Assembly (NCBI RefSeq): GCF_000219535.2 | Contig: NZ_CP007806.1 | Span: 4,856,501-4,920,500, forward strand | Direction of reading: 5' to 3' | Length of the DNA stretch: 64,000 nucleotides | Source: Brevibacillus laterosporus LMG 15441 | Lineage (GTDB): Bacteria > Bacillota > Bacilli > Brevibacillales > Brevibacillaceae | In this document: positions 8,481 through 18,473 of the stretch, piece by piece | How the letters are laid out: each line of letters opens with the position of its first letter | How positions within the stretch are numbered: the first letter of the stretch is position 1 | Position numbers and translations under genes: made by a program | Notes under the pieces: generated by a model | Database searches by the model: none | Seen by the model: only the letters and a program-made list of their open reading frames with translations | Told to the model about the DNA's origin: nothing

Positions 8481-8527
8481 ACTGTTTCTCTAGTAAACAG
8501 TATGGACACAAAGAGCCTATGATAAAC
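8481..8527 (-). promoter_or_regulatory. Sigma-F-like promoter of spoIIR with an inverted repeat at the start site
   Basis: On the minus strand GTTTA (8523-8527), 15 bases, GTCCATACTG (8498-8507) fits the sigma-F pattern GYATA-N15-GGNNANANTR with two mismatches. A perfect 7-bp inverted repeat, ACTGTTT / AAACAGT with a 7-base centre (8481-8501), overlaps the -10 and the expected start. Confidence 0.5.
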
Positions 8528-8546
8528 CCGGTTCTATAAACTATTT

Positions 8547-9446
8547 TTAATTGTGTAGTCGATAGCCGACAATTATCCGATCAATACCTGCCAAATCAGG
8601 ATAAATGAATACTTCGTCAACGGCGCCTGATTCCTTCATCAGTTGAGCTACCGTATTCGCCTGATATATCCCTACTTCAAAAGCAACCAGTCCTGTCGGT
8701 GCCAGCAATTGCGGTAATGCTTCACATATTCTGCGATAGAAAATATAGCCGTCCGCTCCACCATCAAGAGCTAAACGCGGTTCATAGCCAAGAACTTCCC
8801 TGTCCAATTCGTCTACATCCGTACTTGGAATATAGGGCGGGTTAGATACGATGATATCCACACGCTCACCTGTTTCCAGGATTGGCTCAACTAAATCCCC
8901 TTGTATAAAACGAACTCTTTTTTCCACATCTAATCGCTCAGCATTTTGCTTGGCAATCGCAATCGCATCCAAAGAAATATCCACAGTCGTTAGTTGCCAA
9001 TTCGGCTTCTCCGCTGCCAGCGTTAACGTAATTGCTCCACTTCCCGTCCCAAAATCTACAACAGATAAGGGCTGTTCTGCACTCCAAATTCGTTGGGAAT
9101 GCAAGAGAACCTGTTCTATTAACAATTCTGTTTCTGGACGCGGAATCAATACACCTGGAGCTACAATAAAATCACGTCCATAAAAATTTTGTTCCCCCAA
9201 GATGTACTGAATCGGTTCATGAGCAGCTCTTCGCTTAAGTAACATTCGAATAGAAGCTATCTCTTCCTCTTTAATCGGATCAGGCATAGATGCTAAGAAG
9301 CTCGCCCGATTCATCTTGAGTACATGACGAATCATTAATTCAGCTTCAAACCGCGGGTCCTTTGTTCCGGCTTCTTCTAAAAAGGAAGAAGCCCAAAGCA
9401 GGGCTTCTCTTACATTATTTATCGAATCCATCTTATGCGCTGGCAT
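8547..9446 (-). CDS. prmC: Release factor glutamine methyltransferase
   Basis: Methylates the GGQ glutamine of RF1/RF2 using SAM. The N-terminal helical domain (about 1-90) binds the release factor. The Rossmann methyltransferase domain contains [16 protein letters not shown] (motif I, about 122) and the substrate-binding VSNPPYIPS (about 190). 299 aa. The ATG at 9446 overlaps the prfA end by 14 bases and has GGAG 13 bases upstream; an ATG at 9431 is possible but has no visible site. Coupling to prfA makes functional sense, since PrmC modifies the prfA product. Confidence 0.94.
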   Translation of the reverse strand: MPAHKMDSINNVREALLWASSFLEEAGTKDPRFEAELMIRHVLKMNRASFLASMPDPIKEEEIASIRMLLKRRAAHEPIQYILGEQNFYGRDFIVAPGVLIPRPETELLIEQVLLHSQRIWSAEQPLSVVDFGTGSGAITLTLAAEKPNWQLTTVDISLDAIAIAKQNAERLDVEKRVRFIQGDLVEPILETGERVDIIVSNPPYIPSTDVDELDREVLGYEPRLALDGGADGYIFYRRICEALPQLLAPTGLVAFEVGIYQANTVAQLMKESGAVDEVFIYPDLAGIDRIIVGYRLHN

Positions 9447-10506
9447 CGTTTTTCATTAGCTCCGTTTGCTCGTGCATAATGAGATTATCAATAATTTCAT
9501 CCATATCTCCATCGAGGATACCTTCCAGACGATGAAGCGTCAAACCAATGCGGTGATCCGTTACGCGACTTTGCGGGAAGTTATAGGTACGAATACGCTC
9601 ACTGCGGTCACCAGTACCTACTAAGGATTTACGGTTCGCATCAATTTCAGCGTTCGCTTGTTGACGGTAGAAATCAGACAAACGAGCACGGAGAATTTTT
9701 AATGCTTTGTCCTTATTGGAATGCTGAGACTTCTCATCCTGACAAGATACCATGATACCAGTCGGTAAGTGAGTAACACGCACCGCTGACTTGGTAGTAT
9801 TAACAGACTGTCCACCCGCACCGCTAGAACAGAACGTGTCAATACGGATATCTTTATCACTAATTTCTACGTCTACTTCTTCAACCTCAGGTAATACCAG
9901 AACGGTAGCTGTGGACGTATGAATACGACCGCCAGACTCTGTAGACGGTATGCGTTGTACACGATGTGCGCCGCTCTCAAATTTAAGCTTGCTGTAAGCA
10001 CCTCTACCGTTTACAGCAAACACGATTTCTTTAAAGCCACCAATATCAGTTTCATTCGCTTCCATCACGTCAATTTTAAAGCCATGACGCTCTGCAAAAC
10101 GAGTGTACATTCGGTATAAGCTTGAAGCAAATAAAGCCGCTTCATCTCCACCTGCCGCACCACGAATTTCAACGATAACGTTTTTATCATCATTCGGGTC
10201 TTTTGGCAGTAGTAAGATTTTCAGACGATTCTCCAGCTCTTCCTTACTTTTGGACAGCTCAGCGATTTCCATTTTAACCATTTCACGCATCTCATCGTCC
10301 AATTTCTCTTCAAACATAGCCTTAGAATCGTCAAGTTGAGTAAGAACAGATTTATATTCACGGTACGCGGTGACCATATCTTCCAAAGAGGATTGTTCTT
10401 TGGAGAGTTCACGTAGCTTTTTTGTATCACTAATTACGTCGGGGTCACACAAAAGGTTTGTAACTTCTTCGTAACGCTCTTCAACAGCAGATAGGCGTTT
10501 AAACAT
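9433..10506 (-). CDS. prfA: Peptide chain release factor 1
   Basis: Terminates translation at UAA/UAG. The peptidyl-tRNA hydrolysis motif [17 protein letters not shown] is at about residue 228. The stop-codon-reading tripeptide is PST in [10 protein letters not shown] (about 183), matching the RF1 PxT class and not the SPF of RF2. 357 aa is typical. ATG with GGGGTGAG upstream. Followed by overlapping prmC. Confidence 0.97.
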   Translation of the reverse strand: MFKRLSAVEERYEEVTNLLCDPDVISDTKKLRELSKEQSSLEDMVTAYREYKSVLTQLDDSKAMFEEKLDDEMREMVKMEIAELSKSKEELENRLKILLLPKDPNDDKNVIVEIRGAAGGDEAALFASSLYRMYTRFAERHGFKIDVMEANETDIGGFKEIVFAVNGRGAYSKLKFESGAHRVQRIPSTESGGRIHTSTATVLVLPEVEEVDVEISDKDIRIDTFCSSGAGGQSVNTTKSAVRVTHLPTGIMVSCQDEKSQHSNKDKALKILRARLSDFYRQQANAEIDANRKSLVGTGDRSERIRTYNFPQSRVTDHRIGLTLHRLEGILDGDMDEIIDNLIMHEQTELMKNDASA

Positions 10507-10645
10507 AGCTTCTCACCCCATTTTTCCCAATTTCCTGTAAGCTTTTTGTATATAAGCTATAAATCAATGCATAACATCAAAAGTATAGTAGATTTCGCTT
10601 TGAAAGTCAAAGGATTTACCTATCCATTATATGCATCACAGAAAG

Positions 10646-10675
10646 AAAAACTCGGCTTACATACCGAGTTTTTCC
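10646..10675 (-). terminator. Rho-independent terminator (both directions) after the spore-type lipoprotein gene
   Basis: AAAAACTCGG / CCGAGTTTTT perfect stem with an 8-base loop; T-runs on both strands. It separates the lipoprotein gene from prfA. Confidence 0.85.
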
Positions 10676-10681
10676 CCTTTC

Positions 10682-11128
10682 CTATGAATGATGCCCATCG
10701 TAGGAAGTGACATGAAAATCGTAGCGTTTGCTCTTTTTATGAAGGGCATCTATGACATGATGCTCAATCTTTCGAGCTTCTGCTGCTGTTACTTTCGGCT
10801 TAAGATCAAGCGTGACATACACGTCTTTTTCGCGGATCGAGACACGCGCATTTTCTACACCTTGAACCTTCTTCGCTTCTTGTTCCATTTCCTTAAGCAA
10901 CTGAGGAGTTGCCTTTTGTTCGCCCATAGCCTTATAAGGCTTTTGCTCCTTGGGAACGCGCTGCAGCTTCTGCTGCTGTCGCATCGCTTGATGAATCGCT
11001 TGCTTTTGTTCCTGCTGCTGTACCTTAGGCTGAGTACTTGAAGCACACCCGCCTATTATCATCCCTAAAGTGACAGTAAGTAAGATTTTACTTAAGAATA
11101 GGCTCGTCCCATTTTTGTTGTTTTGCAT
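10682..11128 (-). CDS. YhcN/YlaJ-type sporulation lipoprotein
   Basis: Signal peptide with lipobox IIGGC at about residues 24-28, so the mature protein would be lipid-anchored. A Gln/Lys-rich linker (about 35-75) is followed by a ferredoxin-like fold segment, VQGVENARVSIREKDVYVTLDLKP...EARKIEHHVIDAL, as in the YhcN/YlaJ spore lipoprotein family (BON-like alpha/beta repeats). It ends in a His-rich DGHHS. ATG at 11128 follows GGGAGGTGG by 8 bases; the upstream GTG lies inside that site. Role in spore germination or membrane is inferred from family. Confidence 0.7.
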   Translation of the reverse strand: MQNNKNGTSLFLSKILLTVTLGMIIGGCASSTQPKVQQQEQKQAIHQAMRQQQKLQRVPKEQKPYKAMGEQKATPQLLKEMEQEAKKVQGVENARVSIREKDVYVTLDLKPKVTAAEARKIEHHVIDALHKKSKRYDFHVTSYDGHHS

Positions 11129-11192
11129 CAAAAAAGCCACCTCCCGCTTTGCCTAGTGTGTGCAAGCACTCTCACACCCATGCAAAAAAAGA

Positions 11193-11207
11193 GATAGCTC
11201 TCCTATC
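11193..11207 (-). terminator. Probable terminator after tdk
   Basis: On the minus strand GATAG-GAGAG-CTATC followed by TCTTTTTTT; short stem but long U-run, 9 bases after the tdk stop. Confidence 0.5.
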
Positions 11208-11215
11208 ATTTATTG

Positions 11216-11848
11216 TTACTTACCATTATCGGAGTCAACAGACAAGGTTTTAGGAATTCCAGGCGGCTGATAGTAGTGTCTACGGCAGACGCTACTATAG
11301 GTTTCCTCTCCACCTATTTGAATGGTTTCCCCTGTGTATACTGGTTTACCTTGCTGGAATTTCAAAATATGTGTCGCCTTTTTATTACAGAAAACACAGA
11401 CCGTTTTAATTTCCTCAATCTTATCGGCTTCACAGAGCAAAGCCTGACTACCAGCAAATAATTGATTTTTAAAGTCTTTTAGCAGTCCATACACGATTAC
11501 AGGGATATTTAATTCATCCACAATTCTCGCAAGCTGTCTAACGTGTTCTTCCGCTAAAAACTGCCCCTCGTCTACTAGCACACAGTGAGGCTTCTCTTGC
11601 TCGTCCTTCACAACCCGATACAGATCAGTGGTATTCTGAATCGGAAATGCCTCTCGTGAAATCCCGACTCTGGACGCTACCATCCCTATACCATAACGGT
11701 CATCAATTTCCGGCGTGAATACCATTACCTTCTTGCCGGATTGTTCATAGTTATGTGCTACTGTAAGCAATTGAATAGATTTGGATGCGTTCATTGCACC
11801 ATATCGAAAATACAATTGAGCCACTCCGCATTCTCCCTCTGTCGCCAT
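11216..11848 (-). CDS. tdk: Thymidine kinase
   Basis: Phosphorylates thymidine to dTMP in salvage. P-loop region YGAMNASKSIQLL (about residues 16-28), Walker-B-like CVLVDEGQFL (about 88) and zinc-ribbon cysteines VCVFC...C (about 150-190). The P-loop form GxMxAxKS resembles the E. coli-type kinase more than the Bacillus GPMFSGKS form. 210 aa. ATG with GGAAGT upstream. It follows rpmE as in B. subtilis, separated by a terminator-like hairpin. Confidence 0.93.
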   Translation of the reverse strand: MATEGECGVAQLYFRYGAMNASKSIQLLTVAHNYEQSGKKVMVFTPEIDDRYGIGMVASRVGISREAFPIQNTTDLYRVVKDEQEKPHCVLVDEGQFLAEEHVRQLARIVDELNIPVIVYGLLKDFKNQLFAGSQALLCEADKIEEIKTVCVFCNKKATHILKFQQGKPVYTGETIQIGGEETYSSVCRRHYYQPPGIPKTLSVDSDNGK

Positions 11849-11991
11849 TCTTTTTTTACTTCCGTTCCAAGCAACTGTAACATCATATCACTTTATGGGA
11901 GGAACGCCAATGGAGAGTCACCCAATATATTAAAATCAACCTCGAAAGTCACACAAGCTCCTCTCGTGAATAAAAGCTCGATAACAACAAC

Positions 11992-12023
11992 AAGACCAGG
12001 TAGAATACTTTCCACCTGGTCTT
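11992..12023 (-). terminator. Terminator between rpmE and tdk
   Basis: Perfect 10-bp stem AAGACCAGGT / ACCTGGTCTT with a 12-base loop, 17 bases after the rpmE stop. The U-run on the minus strand is interrupted (GTTGTTGTTAT), so termination may be partial. Confidence 0.65.
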
Positions 12024-12039
12024 TGCCTTTTTCCTATAA

Positions 12040-12240
12040 TTAGGAAAGATTGTATTTGCGTTTGAAACGATCTACACGGCCGCCAGCATCGATAAACTTT
12101 TGTTTACCAGTGTAAAACGGATGGCAAGCGGAGCAAACTTCTACGCGAAGGACATCTTTTACAGAGCCGGATTCGAACTCATTGCCACATGCGCAAGTTA
12201 CTTTAACCATTTTGTAGTTTGGATGAATACCTGGTTTCAT
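12040..12240 (-). CDS. rpmE: Ribosomal protein L31, zinc-binding type
   Basis: 50S subunit protein. 66 aa with CAC (residues 16-18) and CSAC (36-39) zinc cysteines, so it is the C+ paralogue that gives up zinc on starvation in B. subtilis. [24 protein letters not shown] is the family's C-terminal signature. ATG with AGAGGTG upstream. Conserved position between rho and tdk. Confidence 0.97.
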   Translation of the reverse strand: MKPGIHPNYKMVKVTCACGNEFESGSVKDVLRVEVCSACHPFYTGKQKFIDAGGRVDRFKRKYNLS

Positions 12241-12368
12241 CTCTATGCACCTCTTTCCGCCCTGAATCGTTTGCCGAATCAGAGTTATATAAACACATAA
12301 GTGAATAGTATCACGTCTATGTTTCTATTGCAACCATCCTAACTTGATTGGAAGGAAAAGTCTAATTC

Positions 12369-13628
12369 CTACTTTTTCTGCCTGCGCTGGTTCTCAGGCG
12401 GGACATGCGTAAATGATCCAATCACCACATCAGGTAATTCCTGCTGATAGATTTCAATCGCCTGCTTCATACCAAATATTTCCCCTTGGGCTTTTGGAAT
12501 CATAGCTAAATAGCTTTCTGGATCAATATTTAGATTACGCAATTGAATTAACTTAATACCTGTTCGCTTGATAAATTCGATCATTGCTTCCATCTCTTCT
12601 TCCCTATCAAATACACCTGGGAAGCACAGATAGTTAATGGATGTGTATACACCTTGGCTTGCTGCGTACTCAGCAGAGCGTGCTATATTTTCAAGCGAGT
12701 AGCCACGCGGTCGGTAATAAGCGTTGTAATGCTCCTCAATTGCACTGATGGTACTAATTCGCATAAGATCAAGACCTGCATCAACAATTCCTCTAATATG
12801 ATCGGTTAATCCAGCATTTGTATTAATATTGATGTAGCCCATGTTCGTACGCTCACGAACGCGTCGCATTGCCGGAATAATAATCGACGCCATAGTAGAG
12901 GGCTCCCCTTCGCACCCTTGTCCAAAACTAATGATGCTGTCTGGGGTTTGCAGGTGATGCAGCATTACCTCTACTAGCTCGTCCTCCGTTGGCCTGAAAT
13001 TCATACGGGTCTGAGGAGAAGGGAAGCCACTGTCATCAGGTTGCTCCGAAATACAGCCGTAGCAACCAGCATTACAGGTTTTAGATACGGGTAAGCTGCC
13101 TTCCCAACGATGGAAAAAGTTGTTGGACGCAGTCAAACACTCATATTCTAGAGCACAGTGAGATAAGTGCTGTAAAATTCTATTTTCCGGAAATTGCTTC
13201 AGAGTAGCATCCACTTTACCGCGTAGCTCTTCCATCGGAAAATGATCTGGGTTCCAATTATGTGGTTCATCACTTTTTCGGGCAGCCACCCAAAAAGCAT
13301 CATCTTTCCATACGACCGCCGTGTAACCAAATAGAGGAAACTTACTCTCTTTGTTCGTTTTGATGTAACCAGGAAGTAATAAGCGTGTAAAACCTTGCGG
13401 GATCAACGCTCCTACCGCAGTATAACCATCCAGCTTAATCATTTCACCCGTGTCCTCATCCATACCCACTGGAACCGTTTCTGGCAAACTAACCAATGTT
13501 GAGCCCTCTGGCAGAGGAATCAATTCTTCCTCAAGGATTTCCGTCAGGATGTCACCGTTTCTGGCAATCGCCAGAACAGCTTGATGGTCATACACCTGGC
13601 CTTTTTTATCCGCATACACCAAATACAT
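12369..13628 (-). CDS. Radical SAM protein of unknown function
   Basis: Iron-sulfur/SAM radical enzyme by sequence: CNAGCYGC (about residues 184-191) supplies the C-X3-C-X2-C cluster ligands. FGQGCEGEPS (about 240) is an SAM-binding GE-type motif, and NINTNAGLTDHIRGIVDAGLDLMRIS fits the beta-strand 4 region. A roughly 160-residue N-terminal domain with no family I recognise precedes the radical SAM core, and a short basic tail (RRQKK) ends it. 419 aa, ATG with AGAGAGGCGG upstream. No partner protein, precursor peptide or maturase is adjacent; it sits between a LysM/M23 gene and rpmE. Substrate unknown. Confidence 0.75.
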   Translation of the reverse strand: MYLVYADKKGQVYDHQAVLAIARNGDILTEILEEELIPLPEGSTLVSLPETVPVGMDEDTGEMIKLDGYTAVGALIPQGFTRLLLPGYIKTNKESKFPLFGYTAVVWKDDAFWVAARKSDEPHNWNPDHFPMEELRGKVDATLKQFPENRILQHLSHCALEYECLTASNNFFHRWEGSLPVSKTCNAGCYGCISEQPDDSGFPSPQTRMNFRPTEDELVEVMLHHLQTPDSIISFGQGCEGEPSTMASIIIPAMRRVRERTNMGYININTNAGLTDHIRGIVDAGLDLMRISTISAIEEHYNAYYRPRGYSLENIARSAEYAASQGVYTSINYLCFPGVFDREEEMEAMIEFIKRTGIKLIQLRNLNIDPESYLAMIPKAQGEIFGMKQAIEIYQQELPDVVIGSFTHVPPENQRRQKK

Positions 13629-13699
13629 GAATTACATCCGCCTCTCTTTTCTGCTGGAGACAATTGTAGCGTATTGAGAGAGCATTGTAAACGTGGAGA

Positions 13700-14608
13700 C
13701 TACTTCCGTAAATAGCGCATGGGATTAAGCGGAATGTCGTCCTGTCTTACTTCAAAATGAAGATGGTAGTCAGTAGAATCTCCTGTTTTGCCCATAAAGC
13801 CAAGCACATCACCTTGATGCACATACTGCCCGGCTACAACATTAATCTTGCGCATGTGCGCATAAAAGGTTTGCAGTCCATTCCCATGATCCAACACTAC
13901 CATTCGTCCGTATCCGCTACGAATTGCCCCAGCCTCTGCTACGAATCCCTCTTTTGCTGCCATAATAGGTGTATTGCCTCGCCGTTCATTCCATAAATCA
14001 ACACCTTTATGCATTTTGCCCCATCGTGATCCAAAATCGCTTGTTACAGTCGGTGCTGGAATTGGCCACTCCATTACACGGTTTAGATTTACGCTTCTAC
14101 TAGCTACCTGTGCCATTTGTCTTCGCATATCAACAGTTCCTGCTAATGCAGATCCACTAGCTTCTACTGGGATCGTTAAGCGTTGTCCCTGATACAGACA
14201 ATCTGGAATTGCCTTGAGCAAGCGATTGTGATTTATAATTTCATCTTTGGATACCTGATATCTGCGGGCAATGAGCTCTAACGACTCTCCAGCCTCTACC
14301 GTGTGGGTCATCTCTTTGGTATTGATCACTAGCTTCATCCCAATTCCCACCATATTAGGATTCCTCAGTTTATTATCCTGGATCAATTGTTGTAACGTAA
14401 TCCCAAATTGTTCTGATATACGTGAGAGCGTGTCCCCTTTTTGAACGGTGTACGAAGCGATAGCACGCTTGCTTTTGGATACTTTATGATTGATATCAAT
14501 TGACGAGTACGGATTAAACACCTCAAACAAGGCCTGCTCCACGACAGCCTGTTTTGCTTCTCCACTACTTTTCCACTCCGTCATAAGTGTTGGGTGATTG
14601 GCATCCAT
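13700..14608 (-). CDS. LysM-LysM-M23 peptidase without visible signal peptide
   Basis: Domains in order: a polar N-terminal about 48 residues; LysM 1 (about 52-95, YTVQKGDTLSRISEQFGITLQQLIQDN); LysM 2 (about 100-146, HTVEAGESLELIARRYQVSKDEII); and a C-terminal M23 domain (about 180-302). The zinc ligands are visible as HKGVD and HLHFEV. The enzyme class cleaves peptidoglycan cross-bridges. The N-terminus lacks any hydrophobic stretch. The ATG is well placed after GGGGAGG and the upstream ATG is out of frame, so export is not by a standard signal. Lies 66 bases after rho and may be read from its transcript. Confidence 0.85.
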   Translation of the reverse strand: MDANHPTLMTEWKSSGEAKQAVVEQALFEVFNPYSSIDINHKVSKSKRAIASYTVQKGDTLSRISEQFGITLQQLIQDNKLRNPNMVGIGMKLVINTKEMTHTVEAGESLELIARRYQVSKDEIINHNRLLKAIPDCLYQGQRLTIPVEASGSALAGTVDMRRQMAQVASRSVNLNRVMEWPIPAPTVTSDFGSRWGKMHKGVDLWNERRGNTPIMAAKEGFVAEAGAIRSGYGRMVVLDHGNGLQTFYAHMRKINVVAGQYVHQGDVLGFMGKTGDSTDYHLHFEVRQDDIPLNPMRYLRK

Positions 14609-14674
14609 CCGGGTAACCTCCCCTCATGTGCATATGACTATCCTATGCGCCAATCTAAAAAAAATGACGGGGGA

Positions 14675-15967
14675 TTAACCCGCCGTCGTCGATGTTGTAT
14701 ATGTTTTTCCCTTTGATGTCTTTGCAGGGTTGATGCTATCAAGACCTTGCAAGAATTCCTCGTTGGTTTTAGAATCACCTAATTTTTTCAAGAACGTTTC
14801 CACAAAATCATGACTTTCGTTCATGTTCTTACGAATTACCCACAACTTATCCAATTCTTCTTTGGACAAAAGCATTTCCTCTCGGCGTGTACCAGATCGT
14901 CTAATATCGATAGCTGGGAATATCCGGCGCTCTGCCAATTTACGATCCAAATGTAGCTCCATATTGCCTGTCCCTTTAAATTCTTCATAAATAACATCGT
15001 CCATACGAGATCCCGTCTCAACCAAAGCCGTAGCCAAAATAGTTAAGCTACCACCCTCTTCAACATTTCGAGCGGAACCAAAGAATCTTTTCGGACGATG
15101 GAAGGCAGCAGGATCAATACCCCCTGACAGCGTACGACCACTTGGCGGAATAACCAGATTATAAGCACGGGCCAAACGGGTAATGGAATCTAAGAGAATG
15201 ACAACATCCTTCTTATGTTCTACTAAGCGTTTTGCTCGTTCCAAAACCAACTCTGCAACTTTAATGTGGTTCTCCGGCACCTCGTCAAAGGTAGAAGCAA
15301 TAACCTCGCCTTTAACAGAGCGTTGCATATCTGTTACTTCCTCTGGACGCTCATCAATAAGCAAAACAAATAGATGAATATCTGGATTATTAGCAGAAAT
15401 GCTATTGGCGATTTCTTTTAGTAGCATAGTTTTACCAGCCTTAGGAGGCGCTACAATCAATCCGCGCTGTCCAAGGCCAACAGGTGCTATCATATCCATC
15501 AACCGAACAGAAAGCTTAGTAGGTGACGTTTCCAACGCAAGTTTTTCTTGAGGATACAGCGGTGTTAAGGCGGGGAAATGTAGTCTTTCGGATGCCATCT
15601 CAGGGTCCTGACCGTTAACAGCTTCTACTTGCAATAATCCGAAGTAACGCTCTGTTTCCTTCGGCGCTCTCGCTTTTCCTGATACTAAATCTCCATTCCT
15701 TAGATCAAAACGTCGAATTTGGGACTGGGAAATATAAATATCTTCGGGGCTAGGTAAATAATTGATAGGGCGAAGGAAACCAAACCCTTCCGGTAAAATT
15801 TCCAACACGCCTTCCATAAACATAAGTCCATCTCGCTCAGCCTGAGCTCGTAATATGGCAAAAATTAGTTCTTTCTTCTTAAGTTGTGAGTAATAAGGAA
15901 TTTGAAAGTCTTTTGCCAACTTATACAAATCGGTTAATTTCTTTTCTTCTAATTCTGATAAAAGCAC
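14675..15967 (-). CDS. rho: Transcription termination factor Rho
   Basis: Hexameric RNA helicase that ends untranslated transcripts. N-terminal Rho-N helices (1-45), the RNA-binding cold-shock-like domain (about 50-125, [20 protein letters not shown]), Walker [12 protein letters not shown] (about 180), Walker [18 protein letters not shown] (about 255) and the Q/R loops typical of Rho. 430 aa. GTG start; GGTGGA lies 7 bases upstream. In a murA-glpX-rho order shared with Bacillus. Confidence 0.96.
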   Translation of the reverse strand: MLLSELEEKKLTDLYKLAKDFQIPYYSQLKKKELIFAILRAQAERDGLMFMEGVLEILPEGFGFLRPINYLPSPEDIYISQSQIRRFDLRNGDLVSGKARAPKETERYFGLLQVEAVNGQDPEMASERLHFPALTPLYPQEKLALETSPTKLSVRLMDMIAPVGLGQRGLIVAPPKAGKTMLLKEIANSISANNPDIHLFVLLIDERPEEVTDMQRSVKGEVIASTFDEVPENHIKVAELVLERAKRLVEHKKDVVILLDSITRLARAYNLVIPPSGRTLSGGIDPAAFHRPKRFFGSARNVEEGGSLTILATALVETGSRMDDVIYEEFKGTGNMELHLDRKLAERRIFPAIDIRRSGTRREEMLLSKEELDKLWVIRKNMNESHDFVETFLKKLGDSKTNEEFLQGLDSINPAKTSKGKTYTTSTTAG

Positions 15968-16021
15968 GTATTATTCCACCACTCTTTGCACTTTCTACTA
16001 TTATTATTTCCTAAAAATTAC

Positions 16022-16984
16022 CTATAATACTAACCCAGGTTTCTTTTCTAAGCGGTGGTTACCTTCAATGAAACGAATCGTTCCTGTTTTGGCCCTCATT
16101 ACCACAGAATGTGTTGTCGCTCTCGTTCCCTGAAAACGAACGCCTTTCAGCAATTCTCCATCCGTAACACCCGTAGCTGCAAAAATGGCATCGTCTCCTT
16201 TAACCAACTGATCCATATGCAAAACCTGGTGTGGGTTGGTCAGACCCATCTTCAAACATCGTTGCAGTTCTTCATCATTTTGAGGCAATAATTTGCCCTG
16301 AATTTCTCCACCTAAACACTTTAGAGCTACGGCTGCTAAAACCCCTTCAGGAGCTCCACCTGATCCAAATAGAATATCCACACCTGTATCAGGAAAGGCA
16401 GTATTAATTGCTGCCGCTACGTCTCCATCTGGAATTAATTTTATACGGGCTCCGGCTGCACGAATCTCTTCAATAATGCGACTATGCCGATCCCTATCCA
16501 GCACACAGGCGACTAAATCGCTCATATCTTTTCCATTTGCTAGAGCAACAGCTTTTAAATTATCACGTATTGGCGCATCAATGTCTACTTTCCCTACCGC
16601 ATTGGGGCCTACTGCAATTTTTTCCATGTACATGTCAGGCGCATGCAACAAATTCCCTCTATCGGCAATCGCAATGACAGAGATAGCATTCCATGTACCT
16701 TTAGCTACAATGTTCGTCCCCTCAAGCGGATCGACTGCAACATCTACGAAAGGCGCCACACCCTGCCCTAATCTCTCACCAATGTAGAGCATAGGCGCTT
16801 CATCCATTTCGCCTTCCCCAATTACTACAACACCATCCATAGGTATATTCTCAAATTCAGATCGCATCGCTTGTGTTGCTGCCCCATCTGCTTCATCCTT
16901 TTTACCTGTCCCCATCCATCTTGCGGAAGCCAAGGCCGCCGCTTCCGTTACACGAACCAATTCAAGTGTGAGACTGCGCTCCAT
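16022..16984 (-). CDS. glpX: Fructose-1,6-bisphosphatase class II
   Basis: Gluconeogenic hydrolysis of fructose-1,6-bisphosphate. Metal-site motifs [11 protein letters not shown] (about 27), [16 protein letters not shown] (about 55) and VDPLEGTN (about 85), plus [12 protein letters not shown] near 208. The start is taken as ATG 16984 because AGGAGGACAATCGAG precedes it; the ATG at 17002 is the ribosome site itself, whose sequence overlaps the murA TGA, so the two genes are translationally coupled. 320 aa. Confidence 0.94.
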   Translation of the reverse strand: MERSLTLELVRVTEAAALASARWMGTGKKDEADGAATQAMRSEFENIPMDGVVVIGEGEMDEAPMLYIGERLGQGVAPFVDVAVDPLEGTNIVAKGTWNAISVIAIADRGNLLHAPDMYMEKIAVGPNAVGKVDIDAPIRDNLKAVALANGKDMSDLVACVLDRDRHSRIIEEIRAAGARIKLIPDGDVAAAINTAFPDTGVDILFGSGGAPEGVLAAVALKCLGGEIQGKLLPQNDEELQRCLKMGLTNPHQVLHMDQLVKGDDAIFAATGVTDGELLKGVRFQGTRATTHSVVMRAKTGTIRFIEGNHRLEKKPGLVL

Positions 16985-16998
16985 CTCGATTGTCCTCC

Positions 16999-18270
16999 TC
17001 ATTTTTGTTCGGCTTTATACAGCTTTTCTCGCGTAACTCTGGCGCCAAGATTTTGAAGTTTCTGTACCAGATTTTCATAACCTCTATCAATATGTTCAAG
17101 TCCCTCAACTTCTGTCGTTCCTTGTGCAAGTAAGCCTGCTATCACTAAAGCGGCTCCTGCGCGCAAATCAGAAGCTACTACTTTTGCCCCCAGTAATGTA
17201 GAAGGTCCCTCCAGAACAGCGGATCGCCCTTCAATCTTTAGCGTTGCTCCCATACGTCTTAATTCATCGGCATGACGGAACCTAGCACTATATATATTAT
17301 CAGTGACAATACTTGTTCCTTTTGATTGTGTTAACAGTGTGGTCATAGGTTGTTGTAAGTCAGTAGGAAATCCAGGATATGGACTAGTTTTAATGTCGAC
17401 TGCACGATAGTTTTTATGTCCGATAACCCGGATTGTATCGTCACCTTCGATTATTTCCACTCCTATTTCACGAAGCTTGGCTGTAACGGGCTCCATATGC
17501 TTCGATATAACATTTTCTAACGTCACATCTCCACCGGTTGCAGCAGCAGCAATCATATATGTTCCTGCTTCGATACGGTCTGGTATTATAGTATGTCGGC
17601 AACCGCGCAATTTGTCTACACCTTGAATACGAATTACATCTGTTCCCGCGCCAGAAATCTTAGCACCCATATTGTTTAACAATGTGGCGACATCCACGAT
17701 CTCTGGCTCATGTGCAGCGTTTTCAATTGTTGTGATTCCTTCCGCATAAACCGCTGCCAGCATGATATTAATGGTAGCGCCTACACTTACTACATCCATA
17801 TAAATACGTGCGCCCTTCAACCTCTCCGCACGAATAATCATAACACCTTTTCGATTTTCAACAACTGCACCAAGGGCTTCAAAGCCTTTTATATGCAAAT
17901 CAACCGGTCTTGGTCCTAAATCACAGCCACCAGGCAATCCAATTTGGGCTTCCTTAAACTTGCCTAGTAGTGCGCCCCATAAGTAATAGGAAGCACGTAA
18001 TTTTTTTACCTTACCATTAGGCATGAATGTTTCTCTAATAGGACGTCCATCAATTTCTATCCAATCGTCCTCAAACAAAACATCTGCGCCCATCTCCCGG
18101 AGGAGCTCTACATATACTTCCACATCCTCAATATGCGGTAAATTCTCAATGACAACTGGTCCATCAGCGAGAATCGCAGCCGGAATTAATGCCACAGCAC
18201 TATTCTTCGCACCGCTAATCCCTACTTTTCCACACAGTGGGACTCCACCCTGTATTAGCAATTTATCCAT
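16999..18270 (-). CDS. murA: UDP-N-acetylglucosamine 1-carboxyvinyltransferase
   Basis: First committed step of peptidoglycan synthesis: enolpyruvyl transfer from PEP to UDP-GlcNAc. [17 protein letters not shown] near residue 19 carries the catalytic Lys-Asn. [14 protein letters not shown] near 112 carries the active-site Cys, which is the fosfomycin target, so the enzyme should be sensitive. 423 aa. Adjacent to fba/transaldolase, which matches the second murA copy (murAB/murZ) of B. subtilis; whether another copy exists cannot be seen here. Confidence 0.95.
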   Translation of the reverse strand: MDKLLIQGGVPLCGKVGISGAKNSAVALIPAAILADGPVVIENLPHIEDVEVYVELLREMGADVLFEDDWIEIDGRPIRETFMPNGKVKKLRASYYLWGALLGKFKEAQIGLPGGCDLGPRPVDLHIKGFEALGAVVENRKGVMIIRAERLKGARIYMDVVSVGATINIMLAAVYAEGITTIENAAHEPEIVDVATLLNNMGAKISGAGTDVIRIQGVDKLRGCRHTIIPDRIEAGTYMIAAAATGGDVTLENVISKHMEPVTAKLREIGVEIIEGDDTIRVIGHKNYRAVDIKTSPYPGFPTDLQQPMTTLLTQSKGTSIVTDNIYSARFRHADELRRMGATLKIEGRSAVLEGPSTLLGAKVVASDLRAGAALVIAGLLAQGTTEVEGLEHIDRGYENLVQKLQNLGARVTREKLYKAEQK

Positions 18271-18435
18271 ACATTTAATCTCCCTAAATGATGTTCTTGC
18301 ACCTATTCAGAATATACCCTCTATTGCAGTTAGTCTAGTCTTTCATGCTTTACAGTCTGTAATCAACCTTATGATTATTAAAATTTAATGGGCAAAAAGA
18401 GAAAACGAGGATGAAAGAGGTCATTACGGTAAAGA

Positions 18436-18462
18436 AGCACCTTCTCCACTGGAAAAGGTGCT
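18436..18462 (-). terminator. Terminator after the transaldolase gene
   Basis: AGCACCTT / AAGGTGCT perfect 8-bp stem with an 11-base loop, 12 bases after the stop; weak U-run (TCTTTA) on the minus strand. Confidence 0.6.
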
Positions 18463-18473
18463 CTTCGGTTTAG

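Noticed and set aside
11849-12039. Possible small gene between rpmE and tdk
   Set aside because: No frame with a ribosome site; the stretch holds the rpmE terminator and presumably the tdk promoter.
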